A DNA stretch of 64,000 nucleotides from Anaerohalosphaera lusitana (GTDB lineage Bacteria; Planctomycetota; Phycisphaerae; Sedimentisphaerales; Anaerohalosphaeraceae): positions 806,001-870,000 of the forward strand of contig NZ_CP019791.1 in NCBI RefSeq assembly GCF_002007645.1, in the 5' to 3' direction. Made by a program: the position numbers and the translations under genes. Each line of letters starts with the position of its first letter. Positions within the stretch are counted from its first letter, which is position 1. Shown one piece after another: positions 44,868 to 55,171 of this stretch. The notes below the pieces were generated by a model. The model was not told the origin of the DNA. It saw only the letters and a list, made by a program, of their open reading frames with translations, and did no database searches.

Positions 44868-45376
44868 TGGAACGCAAGAATCTCTGGGCACCATGGCGAA
44901 TGAAATACATCAAGGGGCTCACCGAAGAACACGAATGCTTCATCTGCCATCACCTGCAGGACAAGGACAACGATCGGCAGAACCTCGTGCTCTGGCGCGG
45001 CCAGCATTCGGTCGTGCTCTTCAACCGCTTTCCGTACAACAACGGCCATATGCTGATCGCACCGAATCGGCACATCCCCGATATGAATGCGGCGACTGAC
45101 GAAGAGCTGTTCGAAATAACCAAACTCACCCGCGAGATACAGAACGCGCTCAGCGATACGATCCACCCGCACGGCTTTAACGTGGGGCTGAACTTCGGCC
45201 GATGCGCAGGCGCGGGTCTGCCCGGCCACATGCATGCCCACATCGTCCCACGCTGGAACGGCGACACGAACTTCATGGCCGTCTGCTCGGACACGGACGT
45301 GATAAGCCAGGACCTGATCGAACTGTATGACCTGCTAAAGCAGATCAGCGTCGAAAAGGGCTATCCGAAACTGTAA
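44867..45376 (+). CDS. HIT family hydrolase (Ap4A phosphorylase-like)
   Basis: 169 residues. The catalytic HIT triad appears as GHMHAHIVPRW near residue 120, and an N-terminal CFICHHLQDKD gives a zinc-type CxxC. The length and order fit the HIT branch with Ap4A phosphorylase or nucleotide hydrolase activity. The ATG overlaps the stop codon of the lipoprotein gene, so it is the third gene of that operon, although a functional link is not evident. Confidence 0.9.
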   Translation: MERKNLWAPWRMKYIKGLTEEHECFICHHLQDKDNDRQNLVLWRGQHSVVLFNRFPYNNGHMLIAPNRHIPDMNAATDEELFEITKLTREIQNALSDTIHPHGFNVGLNFGRCAGAGLPGHMHAHIVPRWNGDTNFMAVCSDTDVISQDLIELYDLLKQISVEKGYPKL

Positions 45377-45399
45377 CAGCCGTTCACCGCTCAATCCAC

Positions 45400-45429
45400 T
45401 TGCAAACCGGCATCAACTTAAGGTACAAT
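45400..45429 (+). promoter_or_regulatory. Predicted promoter for the dGTPase-like gene
   Basis: TTGCAA, an 18-base spacer and TACAAT, with the start codon about 42 bases after the -10 box. Confidence 0.5.
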
Positions 45430-45470
45430 CCCGGCACATAAGTTACCGATGCGCCAAAAGGAACAGCAAT

Positions 45471-46568
45471 ATGCTTGCACAATACGCGATTATCCCCGAC
45501 ATCAGCCGGGGTCGAAAATATGATACAAAGCCTCACCCGTACCGCGGCGATTTCGAGCGTGACCGCGACCGGATCATCCACAGCCAGGCGTTCCGCAGGC
45601 TCGAGGGCAAGACCCAGGTCTTCGTCGCGGGCGTAAACGACAACTACCGCAACCGCCTGACGCACAGCATCGAGGTCGCGCAGATCGGCCGAACAATCGC
45701 CCGCGCACTCAACCTCAACGAGAGCCTGACCGAGGCTATCTGCCTTGCGCATGACGTGGGCCACAGTCCTTTCGGGCACGCAGGTGAACACACCATAAAC
45801 GAAATAATGGCCCCGCACGGCGGCTTTGAACATAATCTCCAGGCCATGCGCATCGTCGATCTCATCGAGCATCCCTACCCCGACTTCCAGGGGCTGAATC
45901 TCATGTACGAAACACGCCTCGGCCTGGCGCTGCACTCGAGCCCGTACGACAAGCCCGAAACGATGTCCGAGTTTGCCGAGCTGCGGTGCTCGCTGGAAGG
46001 GCAGATCGCCAATGTCGCCGACCGCATCGCCTACAACTGTCATGACCTCGAAGACGGCCTGCGTTCCCGCTTCATCGAAGAACCTGACCTGACCGGCATC
46101 GAACTGTTCGACCGGGCCCGCGAGCTGATAAACGCACCTGCCATCACCGACATAGTCGTCCGCAAGATCCGCACCGCAAAAGCGGTCATCGACATGCTCG
46201 TCAGCGACTGCATCGCCACCAGCACCCGCGCCATTGCCGACGCAAACATCGCGACCGTCCGGGACGTCTACCGGCACACGGACCCGCTGATCATCCTCAG
46301 CGATGACGCCGATGCGAAACTGCAGAAACTCGAATCCTTCCTAATGAAGAACATGTATAAACATGACGACCTGATCAAGGGTTTCGACACCGCGAGCGGC
46401 TGGCTTCGCGGCCTGTTCGAAAAGCTCTGCGAAGACCCCGAACAGATGCCCTCTTACTACCGCGGCTTCATCGAATCCGAGGGCCTTCAGCGAGTCGTCT
46501 GCGACTACATCGCGGGCATGACCGACCGCTACTGCGAGCAGATGGTCCGGCGGCTCTCAATCGCATGA
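45471..46568 (+). CDS. Deoxyguanosinetriphosphate triphosphohydrolase-like protein
   Basis: 365 residues with AAGGAA upstream. The HD domain motifs are present: RLTHSIEVAQIGR, CLAHDVGHSPFGHAGE with the metal-binding His-Asp, and DVADRIAYNCHDLEDGL. The N-terminal SQAFRRLEGKTQVF is typical. The family cleaves dNTPs to nucleosides and triphosphate, controlling the dNTP pool. It is shorter than E. coli Dgt and belongs to the type common in non-enteric bacteria. Confidence 0.92.
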   Translation: MLAQYAIIPDISRGRKYDTKPHPYRGDFERDRDRIIHSQAFRRLEGKTQVFVAGVNDNYRNRLTHSIEVAQIGRTIARALNLNESLTEAICLAHDVGHSPFGHAGEHTINEIMAPHGGFEHNLQAMRIVDLIEHPYPDFQGLNLMYETRLGLALHSSPYDKPETMSEFAELRCSLEGQIANVADRIAYNCHDLEDGLRSRFIEEPDLTGIELFDRARELINAPAITDIVVRKIRTAKAVIDMLVSDCIATSTRAIADANIATVRDVYRHTDPLIILSDDADAKLQKLESFLMKNMYKHDDLIKGFDTASGWLRGLFEKLCEDPEQMPSYYRGFIESEGLQRVVCDYIAGMTDRYCEQMVRRLSIA

Positions 46569-46677
46569 CAACGCACAAATTTCATCCTCAACGCGCCCAC
46601 AAAAAACTGGCAAACTCACCCGCAATAGCTTAGAATCCAACCAGTTATGATATCTTTCCGCGTTTAAGGAAACTCAT

Positions 46678-47193
46678 ATGCTAGGCATAAAACGTTTTCT
46701 GACAAGCAGTTTCGGACTCGGCTGGCTGCCGATCGCCCCCGGCACATGGGGCTCTCTCGGGCCCGTCGGAATTTTCGCCCTCCTTTACTACCTCGGCGTC
46801 AAGCCCGGCCCGATGCGATACGCCATGATCATCGTGGCCCTGCTATCGAGCATTATCTGCGTGCTGTGCTCGCCCGCTTCCATCAAGGCGGCAGGCCGAA
46901 AGGACCCCGGCGAAGTGGTCGTCGACGAAGCAGCGGGCCAGGCCATAACGCTCATGTTCATCCTGCCCTCAGCCTACGCAATGCCCCAGGTTGCGATCGC
47001 AGCGGGCGGCAGCTTCCTGCTGTTCCGGCTTTTCGATATAATCAAACCCTATCCATGCAAACTGCTCGAAAAGTTCCCCGCCGGCTGGGGCATACTCGCC
47101 GACGACCTGATGGCGGGACTCTACGGTGGCATAGTGCTCCTGCTCGCCCAGGTAGTCTATCTCAAAGTAAGCGACGTCACACCGCCCGCGTAA
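46678..47193 (+). CDS. pgpA: Phosphatidylglycerophosphatase A
   Basis: 171 residues with AAGGAA upstream and about four membrane helices. GLGWLPIAPGTWGSLG and GEVVVDEAAGQAI are the PgpA signatures, and RLFDIIKPYPC with a late GWGILADDLMAGLYGG complete them. It dephosphorylates phosphatidylglycerol phosphate at the membrane. The uppP gene follows by 44 bases. Confidence 0.92.
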   Translation: MLGIKRFLTSSFGLGWLPIAPGTWGSLGPVGIFALLYYLGVKPGPMRYAMIIVALLSSIICVLCSPASIKAAGRKDPGEVVVDEAAGQAITLMFILPSAYAMPQVAIAAGGSFLLFRLFDIIKPYPCKLLEKFPAGWGILADDLMAGLYGGIVLLLAQVVYLKVSDVTPPA

Positions 47194-47237
47194 ATTAGAA
47201 CATAGATCGCGCATTGAAATTCCCAGGAGTATAAAAC

Positions 47238-48215
47238 GTGCTCGGAAAAACCAATAAAATGCAGTCCGCCTTTGATTCGCTGCGAAAACCTGCCTTGATC
47301 GCTGCTTTTTTCGCAACAGCGTTGTTAGTCTTGCCCGTTTTCGCGGCTGAGACACCTGCATCCGCCGAAACCCCGCCGGCCGAAAACAATTTTTCAACCT
47401 TCGACGCCATACTGCTCGGAGTTGTCGAAGGCATCACCGAATACCTCCCCGTAAGTTCCACGGGCCACCTGCTGTTTTTGCAGAAAATGCTCGGCCTTGC
47501 TGAAACCGAACAGGCCGAAGCTGCGGCCGATTCTTACGCTATAATCATCCAGTCCGGCGCGATCCTGGCTGTGCTCGGCCTGTACTTCAAGCGTGTCCGG
47601 CAGGTCTCCGTCGGCATGTTCACGGGTGATCCGGGCAGGCAGATCGGCATAAACCTGATCATCGCCTTTCTTCCCGCCGCGATCGTGGGGCTTTTGCTGC
47701 AGTCCACGATAAAAAGCGTCCTTTTCGGCCCCTGGCCCATAGTCGTCGCCTGGCTGGCCGGCGGTATAGTAATTCTTGCCTGGAAGCGTCATCCCGACAA
47801 AAAGGCTTCGCCCGCCGATACCATCCTCGAAACGATGACCGCTCGCCAGGCCCTGATCATCGGCCTGATCCAGTGCATCGCGATGTGGCCCGGCGTGAGC
47901 CGTTCGCTCGCTACCATTCTCGGCGGTCTGCTGGTGGGCCTGCCCCTGGTCGCCGCAGTGGAGTTCAGCTTTCTGCTGGGCGGCATAACCCTAGGCGCAG
48001 CAACGGTTTATGAGCTTGTAGTGCACGGTTCGATAGTCCTGGAGGCCTACGACCCGGCGACCGCTTTTGTCGGCTTTCTTTTCTCACTCATCTCCGCCGC
48101 CATCGCGGTAAAATGGCTGGTGACATACCTGAAAACCCACAGCATGGCCATTTTCGGCTACTACCGAATAGGTCTCGCCATCGCAGCCGCTGCCTACCTT
48201 TTGTGGGTCGCTTAG
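47238..48215 (+). CDS. uppP: Undecaprenyl-diphosphatase with N-terminal extension
   Basis: 325 residues from a GTG at 47238 that has AGGAG nine bases upstream. The family signatures GVVEGITEYLPVSSTGHLLF and WPGVSRSLATILGG are present, with about eight helices. About 55 residues precede the usual start and look like a signal sequence ending at PVFAAETPA followed by a Pro/Ala/Glu linker. It recycles the lipid carrier for cell-wall or surface polymer synthesis and can confer bacitracin tolerance. Confidence 0.93.
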   Translation: MLGKTNKMQSAFDSLRKPALIAAFFATALLVLPVFAAETPASAETPPAENNFSTFDAILLGVVEGITEYLPVSSTGHLLFLQKMLGLAETEQAEAAADSYAIIIQSGAILAVLGLYFKRVRQVSVGMFTGDPGRQIGINLIIAFLPAAIVGLLLQSTIKSVLFGPWPIVVAWLAGGIVILAWKRHPDKKASPADTILETMTARQALIIGLIQCIAMWPGVSRSLATILGGLLVGLPLVAAVEFSFLLGGITLGAATVYELVVHGSIVLEAYDPATAFVGFLFSLISAAIAVKWLVTYLKTHSMAIFGYYRIGLAIAAAAYLLWVA

Positions 48216-48379
48216 GCCTGTTTACATCCCGTCTTTTTGGTTTCACCTGCTATTCGTGCTTGTAATACCCCGCTTTTTATGCGAAAATGCTCGCTGTTTG
48301 TGGCATTGGAATTGCGTCTTTGGTGCGCAGATTTCCTGCCGAAGGATTGCAGTAGAAGATTATTGTTGCGGACTCAAAA

Positions 48380-49129
48380 ATGGATAACAGTTTCAGCTCA
48401 CTTTGCGATGCGTTCTACGTGGACATGCAGGTAAACACTGAGCTCGAATTACCGAATCAGAGGGATACGGTCCTGACGTTTTTCGAACGGATCCGAAAGC
48501 AGTTCCCCGCGATGGGCAATTTCTACCGCCGCGAATCGGGCGATTTCTGCCTGGAACAGGAAATGCTCCAGGAACGGTACAGGTACGTAAACCTCGACAC
48601 GGACAGACTTTGCAGCGGCTGCGTGTGCCCGACCACTATGGAGGACGCTCACGAGCTCAACATGTCCGTTCTCGAGCTTGCACCCTATATGCTGGGGCTG
48701 AGCTCGCTCGATATAGCATCGCTCGATCTGACCTATACTATGGATTTCGACTGCAAGGGCAACCATCACGAGATCGTCTCCGAGGCATTTATGGCCGGCA
48801 CACCGTTCGCCTCATTCGCCGACACTCCCGGAGCGACCCAGATCGGCTGCTGTCCGTCGGCAATAATCGCCTTCGATGAGGACTGCCGTCTGCAGGCCCG
48901 AGTCGCCGTCGAATCCCGCACGCCGGTGTTCGATATCCGCAACCGCAAATATCGTCCCGGCGACCCGATCAGCATATATATGACCATCAGGCGTTACCCG
49001 GGTCCGGACGCAAAGTTTGAGGCCCCGGCCGAGTATCGCAGGCAGGTCGAGTTGGCCGAGCAGCTCATGGTCGAGAAAATATTGCCGAATTTTGTTAGTC
49101 CGTTAACCGCTGCGATCGCGCGGAGATAA
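48380..49129 (+). CDS. Conserved-looking hypothetical protein with Cys clusters
   Basis: 249 residues, no signal peptide. The chain has a CSGCVCPTTMED stretch near residue 77, FDCKGNHHEI near 122 and QIGCCPSAI near 154, so metal binding or a disulfide is possible. The N-terminus FFERIRKQFPAMGNFYRRES and C-terminus VEKILPNFVSPL look globular. I recall similar proteins only from planctomycetes and cannot name a domain. It stands alone, with no promoter match. Confidence 0.75.
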   Translation: MDNSFSSLCDAFYVDMQVNTELELPNQRDTVLTFFERIRKQFPAMGNFYRRESGDFCLEQEMLQERYRYVNLDTDRLCSGCVCPTTMEDAHELNMSVLELAPYMLGLSSLDIASLDLTYTMDFDCKGNHHEIVSEAFMAGTPFASFADTPGATQIGCCPSAIIAFDEDCRLQARVAVESRTPVFDIRNRKYRPGDPISIYMTIRRYPGPDAKFEAPAEYRRQVELAEQLMVEKILPNFVSPLTAAIARR

Positions 49130-49177
49130 TACTGAGTAAATGGGCGTTAGCGTAATTTAGAAACAGGAGAGATTCGG

Positions 49178-49636
49178 ATGGCCATACAGGCACCTTACAG
49201 CAGCTACAGAAAAAAGAATCTAGTTATCTGGGCAGTCGTCCTGCTTGCCGCAGCGGCATGGTTCGCATACGATGGATACATCAACGAGGATTTCATCCAG
49301 GAACATACCAGCGAAGAGGGGGTTGCGGACTCCGACCTCAAGCTAAACCGCATGGCTCCGTTCGTACTCGTTCCAGGTGCGGCACTGCTCGGTATCGGCT
49401 ACTGGCTGTTTGGCAAGAAAAAGGTAACCGCCGACGAAGAGGGCATCACAGCCGAGGGTCGGAGCATAAAATACGATCAGATCGAAGCGGTCAACAAGAC
49501 GCATTTCGATAACAAGGGCAAGTTCACGGTCATATACAAAGACGCCAACGGTAAACAGGACGAGCTGGTCCTCAGCCGTTACAAGTATGACAACATCTCG
49601 GCCGTACTTGATAAAATAGTTGAAAAGATCAGTTAA
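49178..49636 (+). CDS. Hypothetical membrane protein with PH-like domain
   Basis: 152 residues with AGGAGAG upstream. Two membrane segments (about 15-32 and 63-80) are followed by a small beta domain of the bacterial PH type (KVTADEEGITAEGRSIKYDQ, KFTVIYKDANGKQDELVL). It precedes purA by 54 bases and may share its message. Function unknown. Confidence 0.7.
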   Translation: MAIQAPYSSYRKKNLVIWAVVLLAAAAWFAYDGYINEDFIQEHTSEEGVADSDLKLNRMAPFVLVPGAALLGIGYWLFGKKKVTADEEGITAEGRSIKYDQIEAVNKTHFDNKGKFTVIYKDANGKQDELVLSRYKYDNISAVLDKIVEKIS

Positions 49637-49690
49637 ACACAGGCCTCTCTGCAGGCCCGCAAATTGGATAGATAGAAAGGTTTGAATTCG

Positions 49691-50968
49691 ATGAATTGTT
49701 GTGTAGTCGGATTGCAATGGGGTGATGAAGGCAAGGGCAAGGTCGTTGATATCCTCGCCGAGAAAAGTGATATCGTAGCACGCTACGGCGGCGGGGCCAA
49801 TGCGGGCCATACCGTAATAATCGGCGACGAAAAATTCGCCCTGCACATAATGCCCAGCGGCGCCGTTCGACCCGGCACCGCGTGCGTGATCGGCAACGGT
49901 GTTGTCGTCGACCCCGAAATACTCATCGGCGAGATCGAAGGACTTGCCGAACGCGACATCAGCCTCGCGGGCAGACTGTTCATCAGCGAAAGCGCAAACG
50001 TTGTGCTCGACTATCACAAGCTCGAGGATCGCCTCCGCGAACAATCTCTCGGCAAGGACAAGATCGGCACAACCGCTCGCGGCATCGGCCCCTGCTATGC
50101 AGACAAAGTTGGCCGAAGCTTTGCCGTACGCATGTCCGACTTCAAGCACCTCGACAACCTCAAGCAGCGGCTCGAAAAGATCATCGCATACAAGAACAAA
50201 GTTTTCGCCGCTCTCTACGACGCCGAACCGATCAGCGTCGACGACATTTTCGCGAAGTGCCGGGTCTACGCTCAGAAGCTCGGGCCGTACATCCGCAATA
50301 CGACGCAGTACCTGCACGAATCCATCGAACAGGGCAAGAACATCCTCTTCGAAGGCGCACAGGGCGCACTGCTCGACCTCGACCACGGCACGTTCCCGTT
50401 CGTGACCAGCTCCAACGCCAGCGCGCTTGGCATGGGCCCCGGCTGCGGCGTACCGAACCAGAAGGTCGACCGATTCATCGGTCTCGTCAAGGCATACACC
50501 ACCCGCGTCGGCGAGGGGCCGTTCCCGACCGAGCAGGACAACGATACGGGCCAGCTCATTCGCGACAAGGGCAACGAGTACGGCACTACGACCGGCAGGC
50601 CGCGACGCTGCGGCTGGTTCGACGGTGTCGCGACCGCGTACACCGCCAGGATCGGCGGTATAACCGAGGTCGCGATGATGCACCTCGACACGCTCGCCGG
50701 CATGCCCGAACTGAAAATATGCAAGGCCTACAGCGTCAACGGCCGCGAAACCGACTTCTTCCCGATCGACGGCGAAGAGCTCGCCTCCGCCGAATGTGTT
50801 TACGAAACCCTGCCCGGCTGGGACGAGGACATCAGCGGCGTACAGAACTTCGAGGATCTGCCGCAGAATGCCAAGAACTACGTCGAGAAGGTCGAGCAGA
50901 TCATCGGAGTACCTGTCACCATGATCGGCGTCGGACCCAAACGCAGCCAGGCGATAACCCGCAAGTAA
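49691..50968 (+). CDS. purA: Adenylosuccinate synthase
   Basis: 425 residues from the ATG at 49691. The GTP-binding GLQWGDEGKGKVVD, the GGANAGHTV loop, HIMPSGAVRP, GTTARGIGPCYADK and TTGRPRRCGWFD are all intact, and the length is normal. The enzyme condenses IMP and aspartate with GTP in AMP synthesis. It is the first core gene of the operon running to recO; uppS follows by 25 bases. Confidence 0.97.
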   Translation: MNCCVVGLQWGDEGKGKVVDILAEKSDIVARYGGGANAGHTVIIGDEKFALHIMPSGAVRPGTACVIGNGVVVDPEILIGEIEGLAERDISLAGRLFISESANVVLDYHKLEDRLREQSLGKDKIGTTARGIGPCYADKVGRSFAVRMSDFKHLDNLKQRLEKIIAYKNKVFAALYDAEPISVDDIFAKCRVYAQKLGPYIRNTTQYLHESIEQGKNILFEGAQGALLDLDHGTFPFVTSSNASALGMGPGCGVPNQKVDRFIGLVKAYTTRVGEGPFPTEQDNDTGQLIRDKGNEYGTTTGRPRRCGWFDGVATAYTARIGGITEVAMMHLDTLAGMPELKICKAYSVNGRETDFFPIDGEELASAECVYETLPGWDEDISGVQNFEDLPQNAKNYVEKVEQIIGVPVTMIGVGPKRSQAITRK

Positions 50969-50993
50969 CACGGAAATATTACAGGAAGATATA

Positions 50994-51773
<780 letters not shown>

Positions 51774-51785
51774 GACCTTCACAAC

Positions 51786-52652
51786 ATGCTTAAATACAGA
51801 CTCATCTTTGGAACATTGATGATCGCGGCCTTCCTCGGTCTGCTCATATTCGACGCGTGGCTGGACGGGTCCCTTCTTGCCGACACAGAAAACCTCCCCA
51901 TTCAGGCCAGCATTCTCGCCGGTCTTCTAGCGGGCCTTGCGATCCCGGCGACATTCGAACTTTCGCACCTGCTGGCCAACGTCGGCGCAAAAGTATTCAA
52001 GCCCCTCACGATAATCCTGACCGCACTTATGGCGACCAACTGGTACTGGGCCCAGTTTTACACCGATCCGGCACAATTCCAGCTCTACTACCTGCTTTTC
52101 ACCTCCGCATTCGCCGTTCTGGGTGTATTTCTGTACCAGGGAAAGTGGTTCGGCACATCCGACGTGCTGAAAAACTGCAGCGCCAACCTCTTTTGTATTT
52201 TTTATCTCGGTCTTCTCAGTAGCTTCGTACTCGGAATTCGTATAGAATTCGGCGTGTGGGCGCTTCTGATGTTCGTTTTTGTCGTAAAGTCCTCTGATAT
52301 AGGGGCTTACACTGCCGGCAAACTTTTCGGAAAGCACAAATTCGCCCCCCGCATCAGCCCGGGCAAGACCTGGGAAGGGCTCGCGGGCGCAATAATATTT
52401 GCAGCTATTGTTTCTTTTATTTTTGGGTATTGCTGTGATATAATGGCTCCCTGGTCAGCCGTTTTGTTCGGAATCGTCTTTGCTGTATGTGGCCAGTTGG
52501 CTGACCTGGCTGAATCTATGATCAAAAGAGATGCCCAGCAAAAGGATTCGTCGGCAGTTGTGCCGGGTTTTGGGGGTGTTTTGGACGTTATTGACTCTCC
52601 GCTCGGGACCGCACCGCTGGCCTATGCTTTTCTGATGTTCGCATCTGCTTAG
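51786..52652 (+). CDS. cdsA: Phosphatidate cytidylyltransferase
   Basis: 288 residues with about eight membrane helices. The signature KSSDIGAYTAGKLFGKHKF, ISPGKTWEGLAGAI and the C-terminal DSSAVVPGFGGVLDVIDS identify CdsA. It makes CDP-diacylglycerol from phosphatidate and CTP. The DNA at the 3' end is more AT-rich. The start has AGGA ten bases upstream. Confidence 0.93.
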   Translation: MLKYRLIFGTLMIAAFLGLLIFDAWLDGSLLADTENLPIQASILAGLLAGLAIPATFELSHLLANVGAKVFKPLTIILTALMATNWYWAQFYTDPAQFQLYYLLFTSAFAVLGVFLYQGKWFGTSDVLKNCSANLFCIFYLGLLSSFVLGIRIEFGVWALLMFVFVVKSSDIGAYTAGKLFGKHKFAPRISPGKTWEGLAGAIIFAAIVSFIFGYCCDIMAPWSAVLFGIVFAVCGQLADLAESMIKRDAQQKDSSAVVPGFGGVLDVIDSPLGTAPLAYAFLMFASA

Positions 52653-52667
52653 TTTTTGGGAGAGAAA

Positions 52668-53624
52668 TTGGAAGTAAAAGTTAAACTTGCACCAGATCTG
52701 GACAGCCCAGAGCTTTTCGGCCCTGCGGACAAGTATCTGCGCAAGCTCCGAGGCTCGATGGGTCTGCGGATAACCGTTCGCGATGCCGTGGTTACCATTA
52801 CAGGCGACCCGGAAAAGGCTCGCAAGGCGGGCGATATTATCGGACGAATGCAAAAGCGTCTCATGAAACGCGGCCTGCTTACCGAAGCAGACGTCGACGA
52901 AATAATCTCTCAGGCCAAAAACCAGATAAAACCATCAAAAGACGAAAGCATCATCGTTTTTGGCCATCGAGGCGTGATCGAACCCTTCACCCGAGGCCAG
53001 CTCGACTACATCCGCACCATCCAGAAAAACGACCTCACGCTCTGCACCGGACCTGCCGGCACCGGAAAAACCTACCTCGCCGTCGCTGCAGCAGTCTCGA
53101 TGCTCAAGCAGAAGCTCGTGCGAAAGGTCATCCTCGCCAGGCCAGCGGTCGAAGCAGGTGAAAAACTCGGCTTCCTGCCCGGCGACCTGCAGGCGAAAGT
53201 GAATCCCTATCTGCGTCCGCTCTTCGACGCGCTCGAAGAGATGATGGACTTCGGCCAGATGCGCAAGTTCATGGAAATGGACATAATCGAGATCATCCCG
53301 CTCGCCTTCATGCGAGGCAGAACGCTCAACGAAGCAGCGATCATCTGCGACGAGGCCCAGAACACCTCGCCATCTCAGATGCTCATGCTTTTGACCCGTC
53401 TCGGCCGAGGCTCCAAGATGATCATCACGGGCGATATCACCCAGGTCGACCTCGAAAAGGGAAAACCCAGCGGAATGGTCGACGCCTGGCGAACACTAAA
53501 GGGCATCGACGGCGTAGGATTCGTACAGCTTGGAAAAACCGACATCGTAAGGCATTCTCTCGTTCAGAACATCGTCCAGGCATACGATAAGAAGAAGACG
53601 GATCAGAATTCGAAACAGGATTGA
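52668..53624 (+). CDS. PhoH family ATPase
   Basis: 318 residues from a TTG at 52668 with GGGAG five bases upstream; a TTG at 52656 would add four residues. An N-terminal KH-like segment (LRGSMGLRITVRDAVVTITG) precedes the Walker A loop GPAGTGKTYLAVAAA, the GEKLGFLPGDLQ element and Walker B IICDEAQNTSP, then TGDITQVDL. PhoH proteins are RNA-associated ATPases, often encoded next to ybeY as here. Twelve bases separate it from the HDIG gene. Confidence 0.94.
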   Translation: MEVKVKLAPDLDSPELFGPADKYLRKLRGSMGLRITVRDAVVTITGDPEKARKAGDIIGRMQKRLMKRGLLTEADVDEIISQAKNQIKPSKDESIIVFGHRGVIEPFTRGQLDYIRTIQKNDLTLCTGPAGTGKTYLAVAAAVSMLKQKLVRKVILARPAVEAGEKLGFLPGDLQAKVNPYLRPLFDALEEMMDFGQMRKFMEMDIIEIIPLAFMRGRTLNEAAIICDEAQNTSPSQMLMLLTRLGRGSKMIITGDITQVDLEKGKPSGMVDAWRTLKGIDGVGFVQLGKTDIVRHSLVQNIVQAYDKKKTDQNSKQD

Positions 53625-53636
53625 TCGGCGAAACTA

Positions 53637-55169
53637 ATGGCAAGAAAGAAAAAGAAAATCTCAGCCCGGCGGCAGCACGTCCGCGACACCATCTCCGCCG
53701 AACGGCTCGAGCGAGTCAGCAAAGCGGTCAACAGCCCGCTGCCCGCAGCCATCGCCGTACTCGTCCTGTTCATCGTACTCGCAACTGCCATCCTCAGCGT
53801 TCAGACTCGTGCGCTCGACACGTTCTTCCAGGACATGTGGCGGCCGTGGTCGCAGATATTCTCCATCGCCGCACTCGTATCGATCATTTCGCTCGGCGGC
53901 GCGATGTACGTGCATCATTTCAAGCATCGCATAATCGAACGCGCCCCGCGCGCGATAGCTCTTGCGACGCTGTTTCTGCTGCTGCTCGCGATAACACGCG
54001 CAGCGTCCTTCTATTCCGAATGGACATACCTTGCAACAGGCTCAGCGATCACCAGTGCTGTCATCCTCACCATCGCATACGATCAGCGATTCGCGATAGG
54101 CATGACGACGTTCTTCTGCATCCTCGCCTGTTTCGCCGCACGAGCGGACGAAGCAACCACGCTCAAGCTCTTCCAGCTTTTCCTGACGATGATCGCAGGC
54201 GCGGTCACCTGCTGCTTCGCGCTTCGCGAGATCCGAACACGCATGAAGCTCATCGAAGTCACGACGCTCGCGGCTGTCATCGTTATGCTTGTAGCGACCA
54301 GCCTTGGCGTACTGGACGACTGGACCGCAACGAAAATATCCAAAACCAGCGGAGCCGCCGCAGCCGTAACAGTCGCGGTTGGCTTCCTCATTCAGGGCTT
54401 CCTGCCGCTGATCGAACGTGCCTTCGGCATCGCAACCAGCATGACGCTTCTCGACTACAGCGACGCCAACCAGCCCCTGCTTAAAAAGCTCGCTATGGAA
54501 GCACCGGGCACATTCAGCCACAGTCTGCTGATCGGCAGTATCGCCGAATCCGCCGCCGACTCGATCAACGCCAACGGCCTGCTCTGCCGGGTCGGTGCCT
54601 ACTATCACGACATCGGCAAGATAAACAAGCCCCCGTATTTCGTCGAAAATCAGATGGGCTCGGCCAGCCGTCACGAGGCACTTTCGCCTGCGATGAGCCA
54701 GCTCGTCATTGTAGGTCACGTAAAGGATGGCATCGAGATCGCCCGCGAGTACGGCCTGCCCGCTGTGCTTCGCCAATTCATTGAAACACATCACGGCACG
54801 ACCCTGATCGAATACTTCTACAACGAAGCGAAAAAACAGGCCGACGAAAAGGGCACCACCATCAGCGACACCGAGTTCCGCTATCCGGGCCCGAAACCGC
54901 ATTCAAAAGAAGCCGCCATTGTCATGCTCTCGGACACCTGCGAAAGCGCGGTCCGCTCACTCGGCGACGTCTCACCAACCCGCATCGAGGCCGTCGTTCA
55001 CAACATGGCAATGAAACGCCTGCAGGACGGCCAGTTCGACGAATGCGATCTCACCCTGCGCGAACTCAGTACGATCGAAGAAACGCTCTCAAAATCGCTC
55101 GCCGCTCATCACCACGGCAGGATCAAGTACCCGACCCCGCCCGACGAACCACAAAAGGAGAATGGTTAA
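53637..55169 (+). CDS. HDIG-domain membrane protein (PgpH-like)
   Basis: 510 residues. A short basic N-terminus is followed by one helix (about 39-57) and a seven-helix block (about 77-262), then a cytoplasmic HD domain with GTFSHSLLIGSIAE, RVGAYYHDIGKINKP and ETHHGTTLIEYFY. PgpH-type proteins hydrolyse cyclic di-AMP. The extracellular 7TMR-HDED domain that normally lies before the membrane block is missing, so the protein is about 200 residues shorter than PgpH. It lies between phoH and ybeY, a common order. Confidence 0.87.
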   Translation: MARKKKKISARRQHVRDTISAERLERVSKAVNSPLPAAIAVLVLFIVLATAILSVQTRALDTFFQDMWRPWSQIFSIAALVSIISLGGAMYVHHFKHRIIERAPRAIALATLFLLLLAITRAASFYSEWTYLATGSAITSAVILTIAYDQRFAIGMTTFFCILACFAARADEATTLKLFQLFLTMIAGAVTCCFALREIRTRMKLIEVTTLAAVIVMLVATSLGVLDDWTATKISKTSGAAAAVTVAVGFLIQGFLPLIERAFGIATSMTLLDYSDANQPLLKKLAMEAPGTFSHSLLIGSIAESAADSINANGLLCRVGAYYHDIGKINKPPYFVENQMGSASRHEALSPAMSQLVIVGHVKDGIEIAREYGLPAVLRQFIETHHGTTLIEYFYNEAKKQADEKGTTISDTEFRYPGPKPHSKEAAIVMLSDTCESAVRSLGDVSPTRIEAVVHNMAMKRLQDGQFDECDLTLRELSTIEETLSKSLAAHHHGRIKYPTPPDEPQKENG

Positions 55170-55171
55170 AC

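Noticed and set aside
43878-45376. Lipoprotein-HIT gene group as a defence system
   Set aside because: The lipoproteins and HIT protein lack any nuclease, sensor or toxin motif; housekeeping or envelope roles are simpler.
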